A stretch of DNA of 64,000 nt from Cladorrhinum sp. PSN259 (Eukaryota > Ascomycota > Sordariomycetes > Sordariales > Podosporaceae). The position numbers and the translations under genes are program-made. The notes beneath the pieces are model-generated. The model saw only the letters and a list, made by a program, of their open reading frames with translations, had not been told where the DNA came from and made no database searches. Shown piece by piece: positions 11,021-21,866 of this stretch; position 1 is the stretch's first letter; every line of letters starts with the position of its first letter. Location: positions 310,001 to 374,000 of the forward strand of contig MU867073.1 of NCBI GenBank assembly GCA_033725935.1, written 5' to 3'.

Positions 11021-13942
11021 ATGTCTCCCGGCGACGGTTCCAACGGCATCGGCGGCAGCAGCTATACAAACAGCAATACCAATAACAACACTACTTGTAA
11101 TAACAGCAATATCCGCGTATTCGTGCGCTGGCACGAGCAGGTCGTCTTCGCTGGCGAGGAGGTCAAATGCACCATCACATTCAGAAATGTCGCCCGAACA
11201 GCACCTTCCACCCCGACCGCCGCCACGACTATTACCACCTTGAAGCCGTTACCGTTGTCGTCGAGACTCCCAAACTCCGAGCGCGGCCCGCGCCAACCCT
11301 CCCCCCTTGCCCCGGCAGGCCAACATGCCCGAGCAAAACCCAGTTCCTCCGGCCTCGCACCCCCTTCGGCTGCCCGCGGCCATCACAAGTCGAGTCTCTC
11401 CCTTTCCGTCCCATCTGCCGCCTCCCGCGCAAGATCCGGGTCCATCCAGGGGCCTTGGTCCCCTCCCGCCCCGAGCTCCCCAGCGCCACATAGGAACGGT
11501 GGCCAGGCCCACTCGCATAAGAGGTCTGTGTCAATTGTATCGATTGGCTCGTCCGTGGGGACAGTTGCGGATGACGGGCAGAGCGGCAGCGCAAACTCGG
11601 GAAAGTCATCGCGGGCGGGGAGGGGACATGCGAGGGCGTCTAGTTTACAGATTGTACCGAGGGGCGGTTTATTCAATGGCCCACGGTCTGCTACCACCCC
11701 GAAATTACCTGCCTCTCAGTCGTCTCCCCTGTTCCACGCGTCATACCCACCAGAAAGGAGCATCAATGGCCTTAGATCCGGCGGAATTTCGACTACCCCG
11801 AACACACCAAGAGGAGAGTTTCAGCAAGTATCACCCACTGCAGAACCAAGTCCGAGTCCGTTAGCCGAGTTCAAGTTCCCCATGACACAGTCGCCTTCTA
11901 CACCGGGAACGGCAGGGATCAAGACTGAGGATGATTTGTTGAGTCCAACGAACTCGCCGTGGTCCCCGACTGCTCTTCCCGTGCGCCCACGAGACCAAGT
12001 GCCCACGATAAATGAGCATGGCGTCGCGCCGTCTGCACGGGTGCTCTCAACGACTAGCATAGCTGGGACACCTAGGAGCAGTGGCGAGTTCTATTCACTC
12101 AGCAACAACTCTTCCGAGACTCTGGCTTCTGAATACGTTCTGCACCAACCTTTACGGAGCCAGGCAAGGCCACCCCATAGTAGGAGGACGTCAAGTTTGG
12201 CGCCGGGTGCAGTGAGGCTACCAGAGTCCTTGATGATGGGATATGCGCAAATTCAGGGTTCATTCACCTTGGATGGCTCCCTCGTCAATTTGGGACCCTT
12301 CGAGGCCGTGAAGAGGAAAGCGGTTGTTGGCGGACAGGGAGGCGGCGTCGTTGGCTTGGACACGACGACAACGAAGAAACGGGACAGCGGTCTCTTGCGG
12401 AGTTTTGGTTGGGGAAGCATCACCAGCTCCATCGGGGAATTATTGGGTGGCGGCGAACTCAGCAGCATCAAGGAGATGCGCGGGATCGCGAGCTCCAAGT
12501 CCATCCCTTTATTATCCACCCCGCAGTCAATCCTCTTTGTCGACCTTCAGCTAGCTCCCGGCGAAAGTAAAGCGTTCGAATACACGTTCAAATTGCCAAA
12601 GGGATTGCCGCCAACCCACCGTGGCAAGCTGATGAAGATATCGTACAGCCTAGTAATCGGCACACAAAGGCCAGGAGGTGCCAAGGAACAGCGAATCAAG
12701 TCGGTCGACGTCCCCTTCCGCGTTTTGGGAAGCGTCAACAGCCACGGCGAGATATTAGGGCATGATCTCATGTCTCCGTACATTCTCCTCAGAGACCAGG
12801 CTATCATAAAGGCTGTCGCCGGTAACCTGTCATCGTCATCAAAACCGAAACAACAACCCTCATCGCAGCAGCCAGCAACAGCAAACACTCTAGCTTCCTT
12901 CCTCACTTATGTAGATGATCTGTTAGCTCAAGAACAAAATAACCCGACCGCAGGTCTACTCAGTCCAACAGCTATCGGTCCTTCCTCAAGGAGACCATCA
13001 ACATATTCAATGGCATCCGACCATACCGGTCACAGCGGGAACCCATTTTTTCTCTCCCCTCCAACAGCGAAAGAAGCCATCGATCTCGCCATTCTACGCT
13101 CGAATTTGACTTCTAACTCGGCAACTAATCGATTCGAAATTGCAAGAAACGGCCGCAAGATAGGAGTCATCATGCTTGCCCGTCCCGCTTACAGACTGGG
13201 GGAAGTCATAACTCTGGCAATAGACTTTACAGGCGCAGAGGTACCCTGTTATGCCGTACACGCCGCTCTGGAAACTTCAGAGAAGGTTGATGCCAGCTTA
13301 GCGCTGAGGTCCGAAGCGAGCGTGCAGAGGGTGACGAGAAAAGTGTGGGTCAGTCACAGCGAGGCTAGCTTGTTTGCGAGGAGAGTTGTTTTTACGCCTA
13401 CGATACCCGTGGGCGCTACGCCCGAGTTTGTTACGAGTGGGATTGGGTTGGAGTGGAAGGTTAGGGTTGAGTTCGTTGTTGGGTTGCAGACTCATCAGGC
13501 ACAGCAGCAGTTGCAAAGAAGGTTGGAGAATGTTGAGGAGGGTGTTGAAGGGGATGAAGAAGAGAGCGAGGATGATGATGACGAGGATGAGGAGGACGAA
13601 GGGGACGTAGATGCTGTTGGTGGGGTTGCGAGTGGTGAGAGTAAGGGGTTGGTTAGACAGCCGAAACAGAATCAGAGACCCCAGCAGCAGCACCAGCAGT
13701 ATCAGGATGAAAGGAGGGGAAGTAGTAGAAGTTTGGGGGGCTTGATGAGGGAAAGGGAACATCCATTGTTGGAAGAGATCAGTAGGGACGATAGAGGTGG
13801 GTTAGTGATGGTTGCCGTTGAGAATCTTACGTGCGAGAGCTTTGAGGTCGCCGTTCCGTTGAGGGTTTATGGGGCGGTGTGTAGTAATGGGTTGGAGAGG
13901 CTAGAGAAGGATGAGGCTTTAGAGGAGGGGCTGGTTGTTTGA
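11021..13942 (+). CDS. RGP1: RGP1, subunit of the Ric1-Rgp1 GEF for Ypt6/Rab6
   Basis: A single uninterrupted frame of 973 residues. The N-terminus carries an arrestin-like strand block (NIRVFVRWHEQVVFAGEE) followed by a long Ser/Pro-rich disordered insert (about residues 70-390). The conserved core then resumes at LMMGYAQIQGSFTLDGSLV, with FVDLQLAPGESKAFEYTFKL, LPPTHRGKLMKISYSLVIGT, MSPYILLRDQAI and a second arrestin-like half starting RFEIARNGRKIGVI. An acidic D/E tract lies near residue 850. Rgp1 pairs with Ric1 on Golgi membranes and loads GTP onto Ypt6/Rab6 for endosome-to-Golgi retrograde traffic. The protein is longer than yeast Rgp1 (about 660 residues), mainly through low-complexity inserts usual in filamentous fungi. 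The ATG follows a pyrimidine-rich leader ending CACA. No intron is needed. Confidence 0.9.
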   Translation: MSPGDGSNGIGGSSYTNSNTNNNTTCNNSNIRVFVRWHEQVVFAGEEVKCTITFRNVARTAPSTPTAATTITTLKPLPLSSRLPNSERGPRQPSPLAPAGQHARAKPSSSGLAPPSAARGHHKSSLSLSVPSAASRARSGSIQGPWSPPAPSSPAPHRNGGQAHSHKRSVSIVSIGSSVGTVADDGQSGSANSGKSSRAGRGHARASSLQIVPRGGLFNGPRSATTPKLPASQSSPLFHASYPPERSINGLRSGGISTTPNTPRGEFQQVSPTAEPSPSPLAEFKFPMTQSPSTPGTAGIKTEDDLLSPTNSPWSPTALPVRPRDQVPTINEHGVAPSARVLSTTSIAGTPRSSGEFYSLSNNSSETLASEYVLHQPLRSQARPPHSRRTSSLAPGAVRLPESLMMGYAQIQGSFTLDGSLVNLGPFEAVKRKAVVGGQGGGVVGLDTTTTKKRDSGLLRSFGWGSITSSIGELLGGGELSSIKEMRGIASSKSIPLLSTPQSILFVDLQLAPGESKAFEYTFKLPKGLPPTHRGKLMKISYSLVIGTQRPGGAKEQRIKSVDVPFRVLGSVNSHGEILGHDLMSPYILLRDQAIIKAVAGNLSSSSKPKQQPSSQQPATANTLASFLTYVDDLLAQEQNNPTAGLLSPTAIGPSSRRPSTYSMASDHTGHSGNPFFLSPPTAKEAIDLAILRSNLTSNSATNRFEIARNGRKIGVIMLARPAYRLGEVITLAIDFTGAEVPCYAVHAALETSEKVDASLALRSEASVQRVTRKVWVSHSEASLFARRVVFTPTIPVGATPEFVTSGIGLEWKVRVEFVVGLQTHQAQQQLQRRLENVEEGVEGDEEESEDDDDEDEEDEGDVDAVGGVASGESKGLVRQPKQNQRPQQQHQQYQDERRGSSRSLGGLMREREHPLLEEISRDDRGGLVMVAVENLTCESFEVAVPLRVYGAVCSNGLERLEKDEALEEGLVV

Positions 13943-14411
13943 TTTGAGTCTATAAAAAAAAAAGAAGAAGAAGAAAGAAGACCGGGGATGGGAAGAAGCT
14001 CCAGAGAGAGTTGTTTAGAGTAGGAGATTACGTTGTAAATATATGTTTTGCATTATGTGGAACCGGGCGGTTTATGATAAAAAAAAAGGGCTTATTAGCG
14101 GAAATGGTTGTTGCTGTTCCATGAATTCGTGGAAAGGGAATAAACGAATTTATATGTGTTGTTCAGTTGTATTCAATGTTTGTTATTTTGTACTCGTGAT
14201 TCCCTCGTTCCCCGTTGTAGCCAGCTATCTCCCTACCCTCGAACTCGTATACTCAAAACAGTACAGAGTAAGAGTAGTAGAAAAACAATAATCCCTCCAT
14301 CCACTCATCTTGATATAGAGCAAACCAATGAAAAACAACAATCCCACGGCGCCTGGCTTGCTTGCTATGACCTTTATACTTTCCACCACAGGAACGACGA
14401 AAAGCCAAAAA
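13943..14411. other. Convergent 3' region of RGP1 and Hsp70-like gene
   Basis: Short interval between two convergent stop codons containing an A-rich tract (13951-13978) and an AT-rich segment around 14030-14160, as expected for opposing 3' UTRs. No gene is seen. Confidence 0.6.
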
Positions 14412-16529
14412 TCAGTGAAACTCAGCATCAACCCTTCCATACCTGACTCCGTCAACCTTCAACTCAAACCCAAGTCCCGCGCTATCGACAATCATTTCGA
14501 GCGTGAAATCCAGATTATCAAACTCAACTCCCCGCGTGGTGGTTAACCTGGTAAATAAACTCCTGGGAACGGCACTTAAATCTGTCGTAAGGGTACAAAC
14601 GTGCACCAGGTCCCGCGTATAAGCATTTGGCGGCTCGTCTGCCTCGCAGGCGATGAGATCGTCTGTCACGACTAAAGATTGTCCAGGACGGAAGTTGCGC
14701 GTGTAATGAAATGCAATTGGCTGGAGGGGGGATATTGCTTCTCCCTTTTACACAAAACAACAAACATGATCAGTTAAGGGGTCAAGGTAGGGTAAATAGT
14801 AAACAGGGAAGGATACGATACCTTTGCAATATGCCACTGCATCCGATCAGAAACCATCCACCTCTCCCAAAGCGGACTCCAGTACCGTTCCGTAACTGAA
14901 TGCTTCTCCTCGTCATATACAGTCGCATAAGAAGTACCGTAATGCATCCTCGCCTTTCTCGAAATGACCATGTTCCCTTCCAACCCTCTCAACACCGCAC
15001 CCCTTACCACAGCTGTCCATGCGTAGACAGGCTGCATCACTTCTATGGAAGGGCGCTCCCTCATATCGATATTCGGGTGGGTTGGTCGTTCCGTATACGG
15101 CGGCGGGTCAGCAGCAGTGGTGAAATGTGACTTCAGTCTGCGGTAGAGATAATCGCTCTGTCCAAAACCTCCGACGAGAATGATACCAGAGACTATCCCG
15201 CCTTTTGCTCTCAAAGTGTCCACTTGACCCTGAACTAATTCGCAGACTTCCTTGACGACTGGATTAAAAATATCCTGAATTTGTTCGGCGGTCATGACCA
15301 GGAATCCAGAGTCCAAGCCTGCTTCCTCATCATCCGGCAAGCCGGGAAACGGAACATTGACTTCCTGATGCTCGTCTTCATTAAAGTTTCGTTTCACAAA
15401 CTCTTCAAAGTACCGGAGACCCATTTGCCATGTCTTGCCCTTTTTCGTCTTCATCTCATCGAAGCGGGTCTGGCCTAGTCGATTTTTTACGTGCTCTTCG
15501 AATCTGTAGTTGAGGAATGCGCTCCCGCAGAGACCACCGGTCCCTACGGCTGATTCTTCTACGCGGATTGGGTTGAGTGATACTATCTTGTAAGCAATTA
15601 AGCTGGTTTAACGTGAGTCAGCAATCTTCGAATATACCTTGCTCTTTATGAGGAATCGAAACTCACTCGACCGTGCCACCACCACCATCACACACAACAA
15701 AGTTGTCACCGACTTTGAAATGATTTGGCTGGATGGCCTTGAGCGTATATACGGCAGCTGCTTCGGGCTCACTAATCATCTGAATTTGTGACTGGGCGCC
15801 CATGCCCGCTCTCTCGGCAGCTTGAAGTGTTGTGTTCTTGGCCGCATCAGACCACACGGCAGGACATGTCAGAACGAAATCGACCTTTGTCGAGGCCATG
15901 AATGACTCTCCATATCTCCTGGTGAGCGTGTCGATGGTGTGCTTGTAAAGCTGGGTGAGATAGTCGCTCACAGCATCGACGACCGTCTTGTTGAACCTCT
16001 TCAGTTGGGCGGCGGTCTCTAACGGGCTGACATAGAATGGTAGCTTCTGTGAACGGTCGAGAAACAATTTGATACACCGGAGACGAGACTCGTCTGGCTT
16101 GAACTGAAAGCCCCATTTTACTGTGGGCGCGGTACCGGGTGGTGCATTTGCTGGGAGGTCATATGAAATTTCTGTGGGGACCTTGTCTGAAGTGATTCCA
16201 TTCCCGCCGGGCCATGTCTTGATGATTTCAATGTCATCTGGAGTTCCGGTATATACAGCAGCTACTCTGGAAGCATGTTAGTCGCATGGCTTGCACTATG
16301 AGAGGGAATAGCCAACTCACCCCGAGAAGGTTGTCCCGAAATCAACACCCACAATGAGCCTATCACTGGCCGTGGCCGTATCCTTGGCCGGTTCCCTTAC
16401 TGGGCCATTGATAGCCTCGGCAGTTGATGGAGAGGTGGGAGAGCCGTGAGCCGTGTTGTTTTTGTAATACTCTCTGCTATCGCGATTCCTTTGACTTGGC
16501 GAAGGATGTAGAGGTAGTGTGATGTTCAT
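14412..16529 (-). CDS. Hsp70-like actin-fold ATPase (HSPA12-like)
   Basis: Four exons on minus, 16321-16529, 15667-16266, 14822-15602 and 14412-14744, join in frame to 640 residues; introns are 54, 64 and 77 nt. An N-terminal disordered leader of about 55 residues precedes the phosphate-1 loop LIVGVDFGTTFSG, which runs into VAAVYTGTPDD across intron 1. The phosphate-2 block VVCDGGGGTVDLIAYKIV spans intron 2, and the adenosine motif is GIILVGGFGQSDYLYRRLK. This is the nucleotide-binding fold of Hsp70, but the C-terminal region does not resemble the canonical substrate-binding domain. It therefore belongs to the divergent Hsp70-like group common in filamentous fungi and related to HSPA12. The donor of the last intron (GTATCG) is weaker than the others. 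Cellular role is unknown for most members. Confidence 0.87.
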
Positions 16530-16853
16530 GTTGACGCCTTTTCTAACAAGTTCAGCCTAGACCAACAATAGGAGATAAAGAAAATAATATAGACAGAATC
16601 AATGTTTGTATCTCAAATTCCAGAAAAGCGATATGAGGAGGTGGGTACCCAGGATATTGAATGAGGGGCGGCTGTGTATTATCGTCCAGGTTCCTGAGGT
16701 CGTGTCCGCCAAGCGGTGGTAAGCCTGAGGTGTGCAAAAGAATCGCCAGTGGTATCTCAAAACATCCAAAAACGGTAAACTGTAAACGTAACACACCACT
16801 TGAACGCGTGGAAGTATGACGTATTCAAATGCAAGGTACGACTGATACAACTC

Positions 16854-16880
16854 CTCTCTCTCTCTCTCTCTCTCTTTCTC
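16854..16880. repeat. CT dinucleotide tract
   Basis: Near-pure CT microsatellite about 330 bp upstream of the Hsp70-like start codon. CT-rich tracts are common in fungal promoters and may also be simple slippage products. Confidence 0.8.
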
Positions 16881-17575
16881 TGTTCGAAATGCTGCTGCCT
16901 GAGAGAGCGTGATGGGGAGGTTTTGGAAGTTGCCCAGCCCCGCCCGCAATTGAAAATGCTTGGCATAACCCTCTTGATGTGGGTGGTTCCTGAAGGCTGA
17001 TGAAAGCCCCTCCATCAGGCCCCCCAACAACTGGGGCGTCTCCCGAATTGGAAATATGTAGCTGCAAGTGGGTCAATCTCACATCTGAATTGACTGTGTT
17101 GATACAGAATCAAGTGATTGAGACAAGATGAGTCGTTTATACCTAGCTATATATAAGCAAGATTAAGTTGAGTTGACCTGACCTCAATGATCCCATTTTT
17201 ATTACCCAATCGGTTGGCCCAGGCACAGACAGGCACCTCGACATGCATTGAGCATCCTAATAGCATCATACCAGGCACCAATACGAAAAAGTCGCATCTA
17301 CGGGACGACGAAAGTTTCTTCAAAGAAACAATCCATCCATCGGTGCCATCACATCCCACAAAACACAAGATCCCGAGGGATCGACGGAAATGCCGGCCAG
17401 GGTCCACGCGCTCTGCATCATCATCCAGTATCTACACGTATAACCAGTCATGATCTACCCTCACAAAACAACACACTTCTTATTGCAGACCACAAACAAA
17501 ACAAAATTGAAGATCTATTTATGCACTAGATACGCGAAATACACCACAAAAACAGGCATGAAACCTCGTCTGTAC

Positions 17576-17596
17576 ATGTATGTACTGTACATACAT
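17576..17596. repeat. 21-bp palindrome, 10-bp arms with 1-nt centre
   Basis: The arm ATGTATGTAC (17576-17585) and its exact reverse complement GTACATACAT (17587-17596) flank a single T. It lies in the gene-free interval upstream of the Hsp70-like gene. Confidence 0.85.
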
Positions 17597-17724
17597 TCCC
17601 CGCACCACGAGACAAGTGATGCCGATCTATGAATCTAGACTTCCCATGCCACTTTCACACAAACTTGATATGTCAGAATGTCTCACGCAACCAGGAAAGT
17701 GATCACCAGAAAAACCCGCTGCAG

Positions 17725-17744
17725 AAAAAAAAAAAAAAAAAAAA
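17725..17744. repeat. A20 homopolymer
   Basis: Twenty consecutive A residues followed by an AG-rich stretch, in an intergenic region. Length is likely to be unstable or imprecisely sequenced. Confidence 0.8.
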
Positions 17745-18458
17745 GAAAGAAAGTTAAGGAGCAAAATGTCTCAGTCAATCAATACCTCTTTCTATCAATT
17801 TTTGCCACCCCCTTTTGTTGTGTTCCTCTTGTTTTTGTTTGCTTCTTCCAGAAGCTGACAATCACACAAACCTAAAAGATACTCTCCGTATAGGGATCAT
17901 CACAATTACAAAATGCAAGCCACACCATACACACACCACACAGACACCCACTGTTTGAGGATCACGGTCAGATAATCCCGACAAGATCTGACTCTTGTGA
18001 CAAATGTTCAACACACTAGAAAAAAAGAAAAGAAAAAAAAAGAGAGAGAAGGAGAAATATCCTTTGTTCTTGCCATTATATGTATATATATATTTTTTCT
18101 ATGTACGATCTATATCTATATCTGACCTCAGCTGACCTGACCTGACCCAACTATTTACCTTAAAGTGGCCTATCCCTTTCGGTCTCTATATACGTCATGT
18201 TTCCTCTTTTCCCAATCTCTTTCTTCTCGCTGGCTTTTCTAGTTCAAAAAAAAGAGGAAGCCAGGTGGTTCAGCATACAAGGCACAGCAGTGATGACAAT
18301 GGACACTCTTTTAAAGAAAAAAAGTACAAGGACTTTCCATAGAGTAGTGATGCTCAATGACAATAAAAAACAATTAGATAACGTTAATCTTCTTTCTTCA
18401 TCTTCTCCCGTTTCTCTTATCCATTCCATCCTTTGCATTCTTCAAAAGCTACCATGGG

Positions 18459-18482
18459 TTCTTCTTCTTCTTCTTCTTCTTC
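18459..18482. repeat. TTC trinucleotide repeat, about 8 units
   Basis: Pure pyrimidine triplet microsatellite in the interval 3' of the IME2-like kinase gene. Confidence 0.85.
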
Positions 18483-18773
18483 AACTAGTAGTACTAAGTA
18501 GTGTAGCTTCGATGCATACATGTATGTATGTATATATAGCTGGGGGTAGTAACGTGTGAGGAAAAAGATGGCTTTAATAGAGATATAAATGAGTAGAGTA
18601 TAATGTCGGTATGTGTGTGTGTGTGTACTAGCGGATCAACGGAGAGAAAATGGTAATGGTAAATAAAAGATTGTACTGTGTAAAGACATGATGTGTGTGA
18701 GAGATGAAGCCAGGCCTCCAACAATCCAGTGTGTATGGCAGCAATTTGTGTTTTGTGTGTTTGTGTGTGTGTG

Positions 18774-18783
18774 TACATATGTA
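18774..18783. repeat. Palindrome TACATATGTA (copy 3)
   Basis: Third exact copy, directly after a GT-dinucleotide tract, about 630 bp beyond the kinase stop codon. Confidence 0.75.
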
Positions 18784-19416
18784 TATGTGTCGTGTTTGTT
18801 TTCTCCTCCTCCTGCTCTTCTCCCATCCCCTTTTCCTTCTACTTCTTCTTCTTCTTCTAACATAGGAAATGGTAAATAGTAATAGTAATGATGGATTGCT
18901 GGAAACGCCAACCGAAAAATTTCTCCAATGTCTTCCTCGCACACAATCTATATGGGGGTATTGTTCGAAAAAAAGGACTTTGTTTTCGACGCAGAGACAG
19001 AAAATAAAGCCACAAGATTATTAAAAATCCAGCAACTCTCAACAAGGGCAGTACAAGAAACGACACATCCTTGGGGGGTATTTGGAAATATTGCGAAAGG
19101 GCGGGGCTGCAAAAAAAGAAAGCTGCCTCTCTCCAACAACAACAATGTACTTGGGAAGTAAGGAAATCCAAAAAAAAAAAATCAAGAGAAATAACCAGAA
19201 ACCCATAAGTCGACAGATATAAGGACGAGCGAAAACGACCGAGTGTGAATGACTTGATGCCGCCGCCGCCCGCCCTCCGAACCAGCCAAAACCCAAAGAA
19301 CACCGGCCCGATGAAACCCCAACCAGAACGAATCACCACGAACTTTTGTTGTTTTAAACGACCACGAGCATAATTATCACCGTCGACACCAATCCGAAAA
19401 GCGTGTGGTGTTGTAT

Positions 19417-21866
19417 TTAAAACCGATTACCGGCAGCCCAGATGCTAGCCGACGCCGAAGCGGCCCAATCCCCTTCATCGTAGGGAGGTGTAGGCCATTT
19501 GTGTTCCGCGGTTGACTTTTTACTGAAATCCAGTGGTTTAGGCGTGACCGCTTCCTTTCCTTCGCCGAAGAGCATGACGTTTCCGCTCGCAGATGGTGAC
19601 GGAGTCGGGTATGGGTTGCTGGTGAGTCCGACGTTGCTAACTGACTGTCTGAGAGGCTTCTCCTCTAGACGCTTCAAAGCACTGTGCGTTGAGGTCAAGG
19701 CCTCATCCAAAAGCTCGTCCTCCTCATCAGGGGCATCATACTGGCTGACGCCATGAGCAGCCTGTGCCCTTCGTGTCCTGCTTGATACTGGGCCCGACGA
19801 CCGAGCAGCTCCCATCAGATTATCAACAGACCTTGGCTGATGATGAGGGAGTGAGTGATGGCGCTTAAGGTTGCCGTTTGGGGTCTGGTGAGCTGGCGGT
19901 ACTGGTGGCGTTTCTGCTACTGGTTGTCCATCATGGAGTGTCTTATCAAGAGACTCAAAAGTGTCTTTTGGGATGGGAATGGGAGGAGGATCGATGATCA
20001 TAGATGACCTGTTGCTAGCCCAAGGACCGCAGCCAGCCTGAGCTTCTAAATCATCATAGGATGGAGACATCGGCGTTTGGTGTCTTCCTGAAAATCTTCT
20101 TGCCCGTTTCCGTAAATGAGAAAAAAAACTCTCCTTATGTCCACTTGGGGGCGAAGCGAGACCAGAGTTTCCGTTAAGAGCACGTTCAGCCTGTTGCCTG
20201 TGGAGCTCAGTGTAGTGGTTAGTAGTCGACTGAACTGACAACTGACGGCCAATCTTCTTAGACTTCTCCTCTACCGGAGCGTTGCGCTGTACTGCGTTTG
20301 CATAAGCATCGTTGTACACCGGTGCCCGGTTGTTGGCTTGAGCGGTAACTGTATCGGAGATGGGTGAGATTGGACGGATGGTCGGGAGAATCGACATGGG
20401 GGCGACGTTCGAAGGACCATTTGTCCACGTGGCCCTCTTCGCAACGGCCGGTCTGGGCTTGGGTGCAAGAGGTTCAACAGCGAGGGGAATGGGTGCGGGA
20501 CGGGGAGGGGCTGGGGTCTCCTGGGGAGTTGGTTGCGGTGCTGGAACGGGTGCTGGGACGGCGATCACCTCGGCGCTCTCTGAGCGTCCGATTAGGGATT
20601 TTCTGAACCATGATGGTTTTGAATTTGATGTTGGCGTCGTTGCGCTCGCCTCCTTGTTCCGGCCAATATCAGATTGTTTCCTTCCCAGAATCTTGGACGT
20701 TGACGACTTGGGCCGGAGCGGATCAACAGCATCGTTGAAGTACTCATGGGCGAGAGCCTGCGAAGACGTGGGGCGGGTCTTGGGGTCCCACATCAGACAC
20801 CAGGTGACAAAGTGAGCGAGTGACGCGGGCCATTGCGGAGTCTGCAGAATGGTATCCATCGAGTGCGGTGCCATCTTGGGAAAGGAAAAACCGAGTTTCC
20901 CGGCGAGGCGGGTCCCTTCTCTCCATTCTCCACCACCGACACGGGCACCGGCCTTGTTGTACCAATTTCCAGGACTACCCATAATCTCACAGACCCTCCA
21001 GACCTGATCGACCTCATTTCCACCCGGGAAAAGAGGTTTCAAAGTGGCCACCTCCACTGCCATGGCACCGACAGCCCAGATATCAACGGGGGCCGAATAC
21101 TCACCGGCCCTCAACAATACTTCCGGAGCACGATACCATCTGGTCGATACGTATGTCGTGTAAGGCAGCTTTGAGTGAGTCTCACGAGCCAATCCAAAAT
21201 CGGCAATCTTGACTGTGTACGCTGGCGGGGTAGATGGCGGTGTTACCAACGATGAATACCTTCGGAATGAGTTGGTGAAGTCAGAGTGAGCTGATGTTGA
21301 AACGAGAATGTTTTCGGGCTTGATATCACGATGAAAGAAGTTGTGTGCGTGAATGTGCTCCAGGCCCTGCATGATTTGGAACAGAATGCTCTTGACACTA
21401 GCGTTGTCAAGGCATTTGTGATCTCTCGCTTTCATCAACTGATAAAGGTTCCCTTCCATATACTCCATGGCAATATGGAGCTTCTTGGAGAAGGGGTCAA
21501 GGAAAATGTCCAGAGAAGGAACCAAGTGAGGATGTGCTGGGAGTGTCCGAAGAAACACAACCTCTCGCAATTCCAAGCATGGCTGAAATGACTCGAACGT
21601 CTTCTTCATCGTCTTAATGGCAACCTGCAAACAATTCCAGGTTAGTAACCGACCGCACATCAATTGAACAGGTAACATCTGGGAAAACATACAACCGTGC
21701 CTCGACGGGCGACACTGGCACCAGCCGTTCGCACCCTAGCAAGCACTACACTGCCAAAGCTTCCATCTCCAATCTCCTTCAGCACTTCGAACCTTTCTTC
21801 GAGGGCCATCCCGTTGTTAACGAGCGGGGTGGAGGCCCGGCGGGACAGATCGTGGGTGACGGTCAT
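19417..21866 (-). CDS. ime-2: IME2/RCK-family protein kinase
   Basis: Two exons, 21693-21866 and 19417-21624, with a 68-nt intron (GTATGT donor, TTTGCAG acceptor) encode 793 residues. The kinase domain has the Gly loop GDGSFGSV, lysine in VAIK (about 62), HRDIKPEN (about 156-163), DFGLA (about 200) and activation loop YTTYVSTRWYRAPEVLL with a Thr-X-Tyr pair at about 214-216. An insert of about 25 residues separates the HRD and DFG motifs. After residue 350 the protein is Ser/Pro/Ala-rich and probably disordered. This pattern matches the Ime2/MAK/ICK (RCK) group, which in fungi controls meiosis, sexual development and nutrient responses. The start at 21864-21866 was chosen because the conserved leader begins there; an in-frame ATG at 22002-22004 would add 46 residues of low conservation potential. 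Confidence 0.9.

Larger units (their letters stand above)
16530..19416. other. 2.9-kb repeat-rich intergenic region
   Basis: This region lies between the 5' end of the Hsp70-like gene and the 3' end of the IME2-like kinase. It holds the Hsp70-like promoter plus many simple repeats: a CT tract at 16854-16880, A20 at 17725-17744, TTC repeats at 18459-18482, and GT tracts near 18615 and 18760. It also has a near-perfect 21-bp palindrome at 17576-17596 and the palindrome TACATATGTA at 18774. The ORFs here are low complexity and not convincing genes. Confidence 0.6.
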
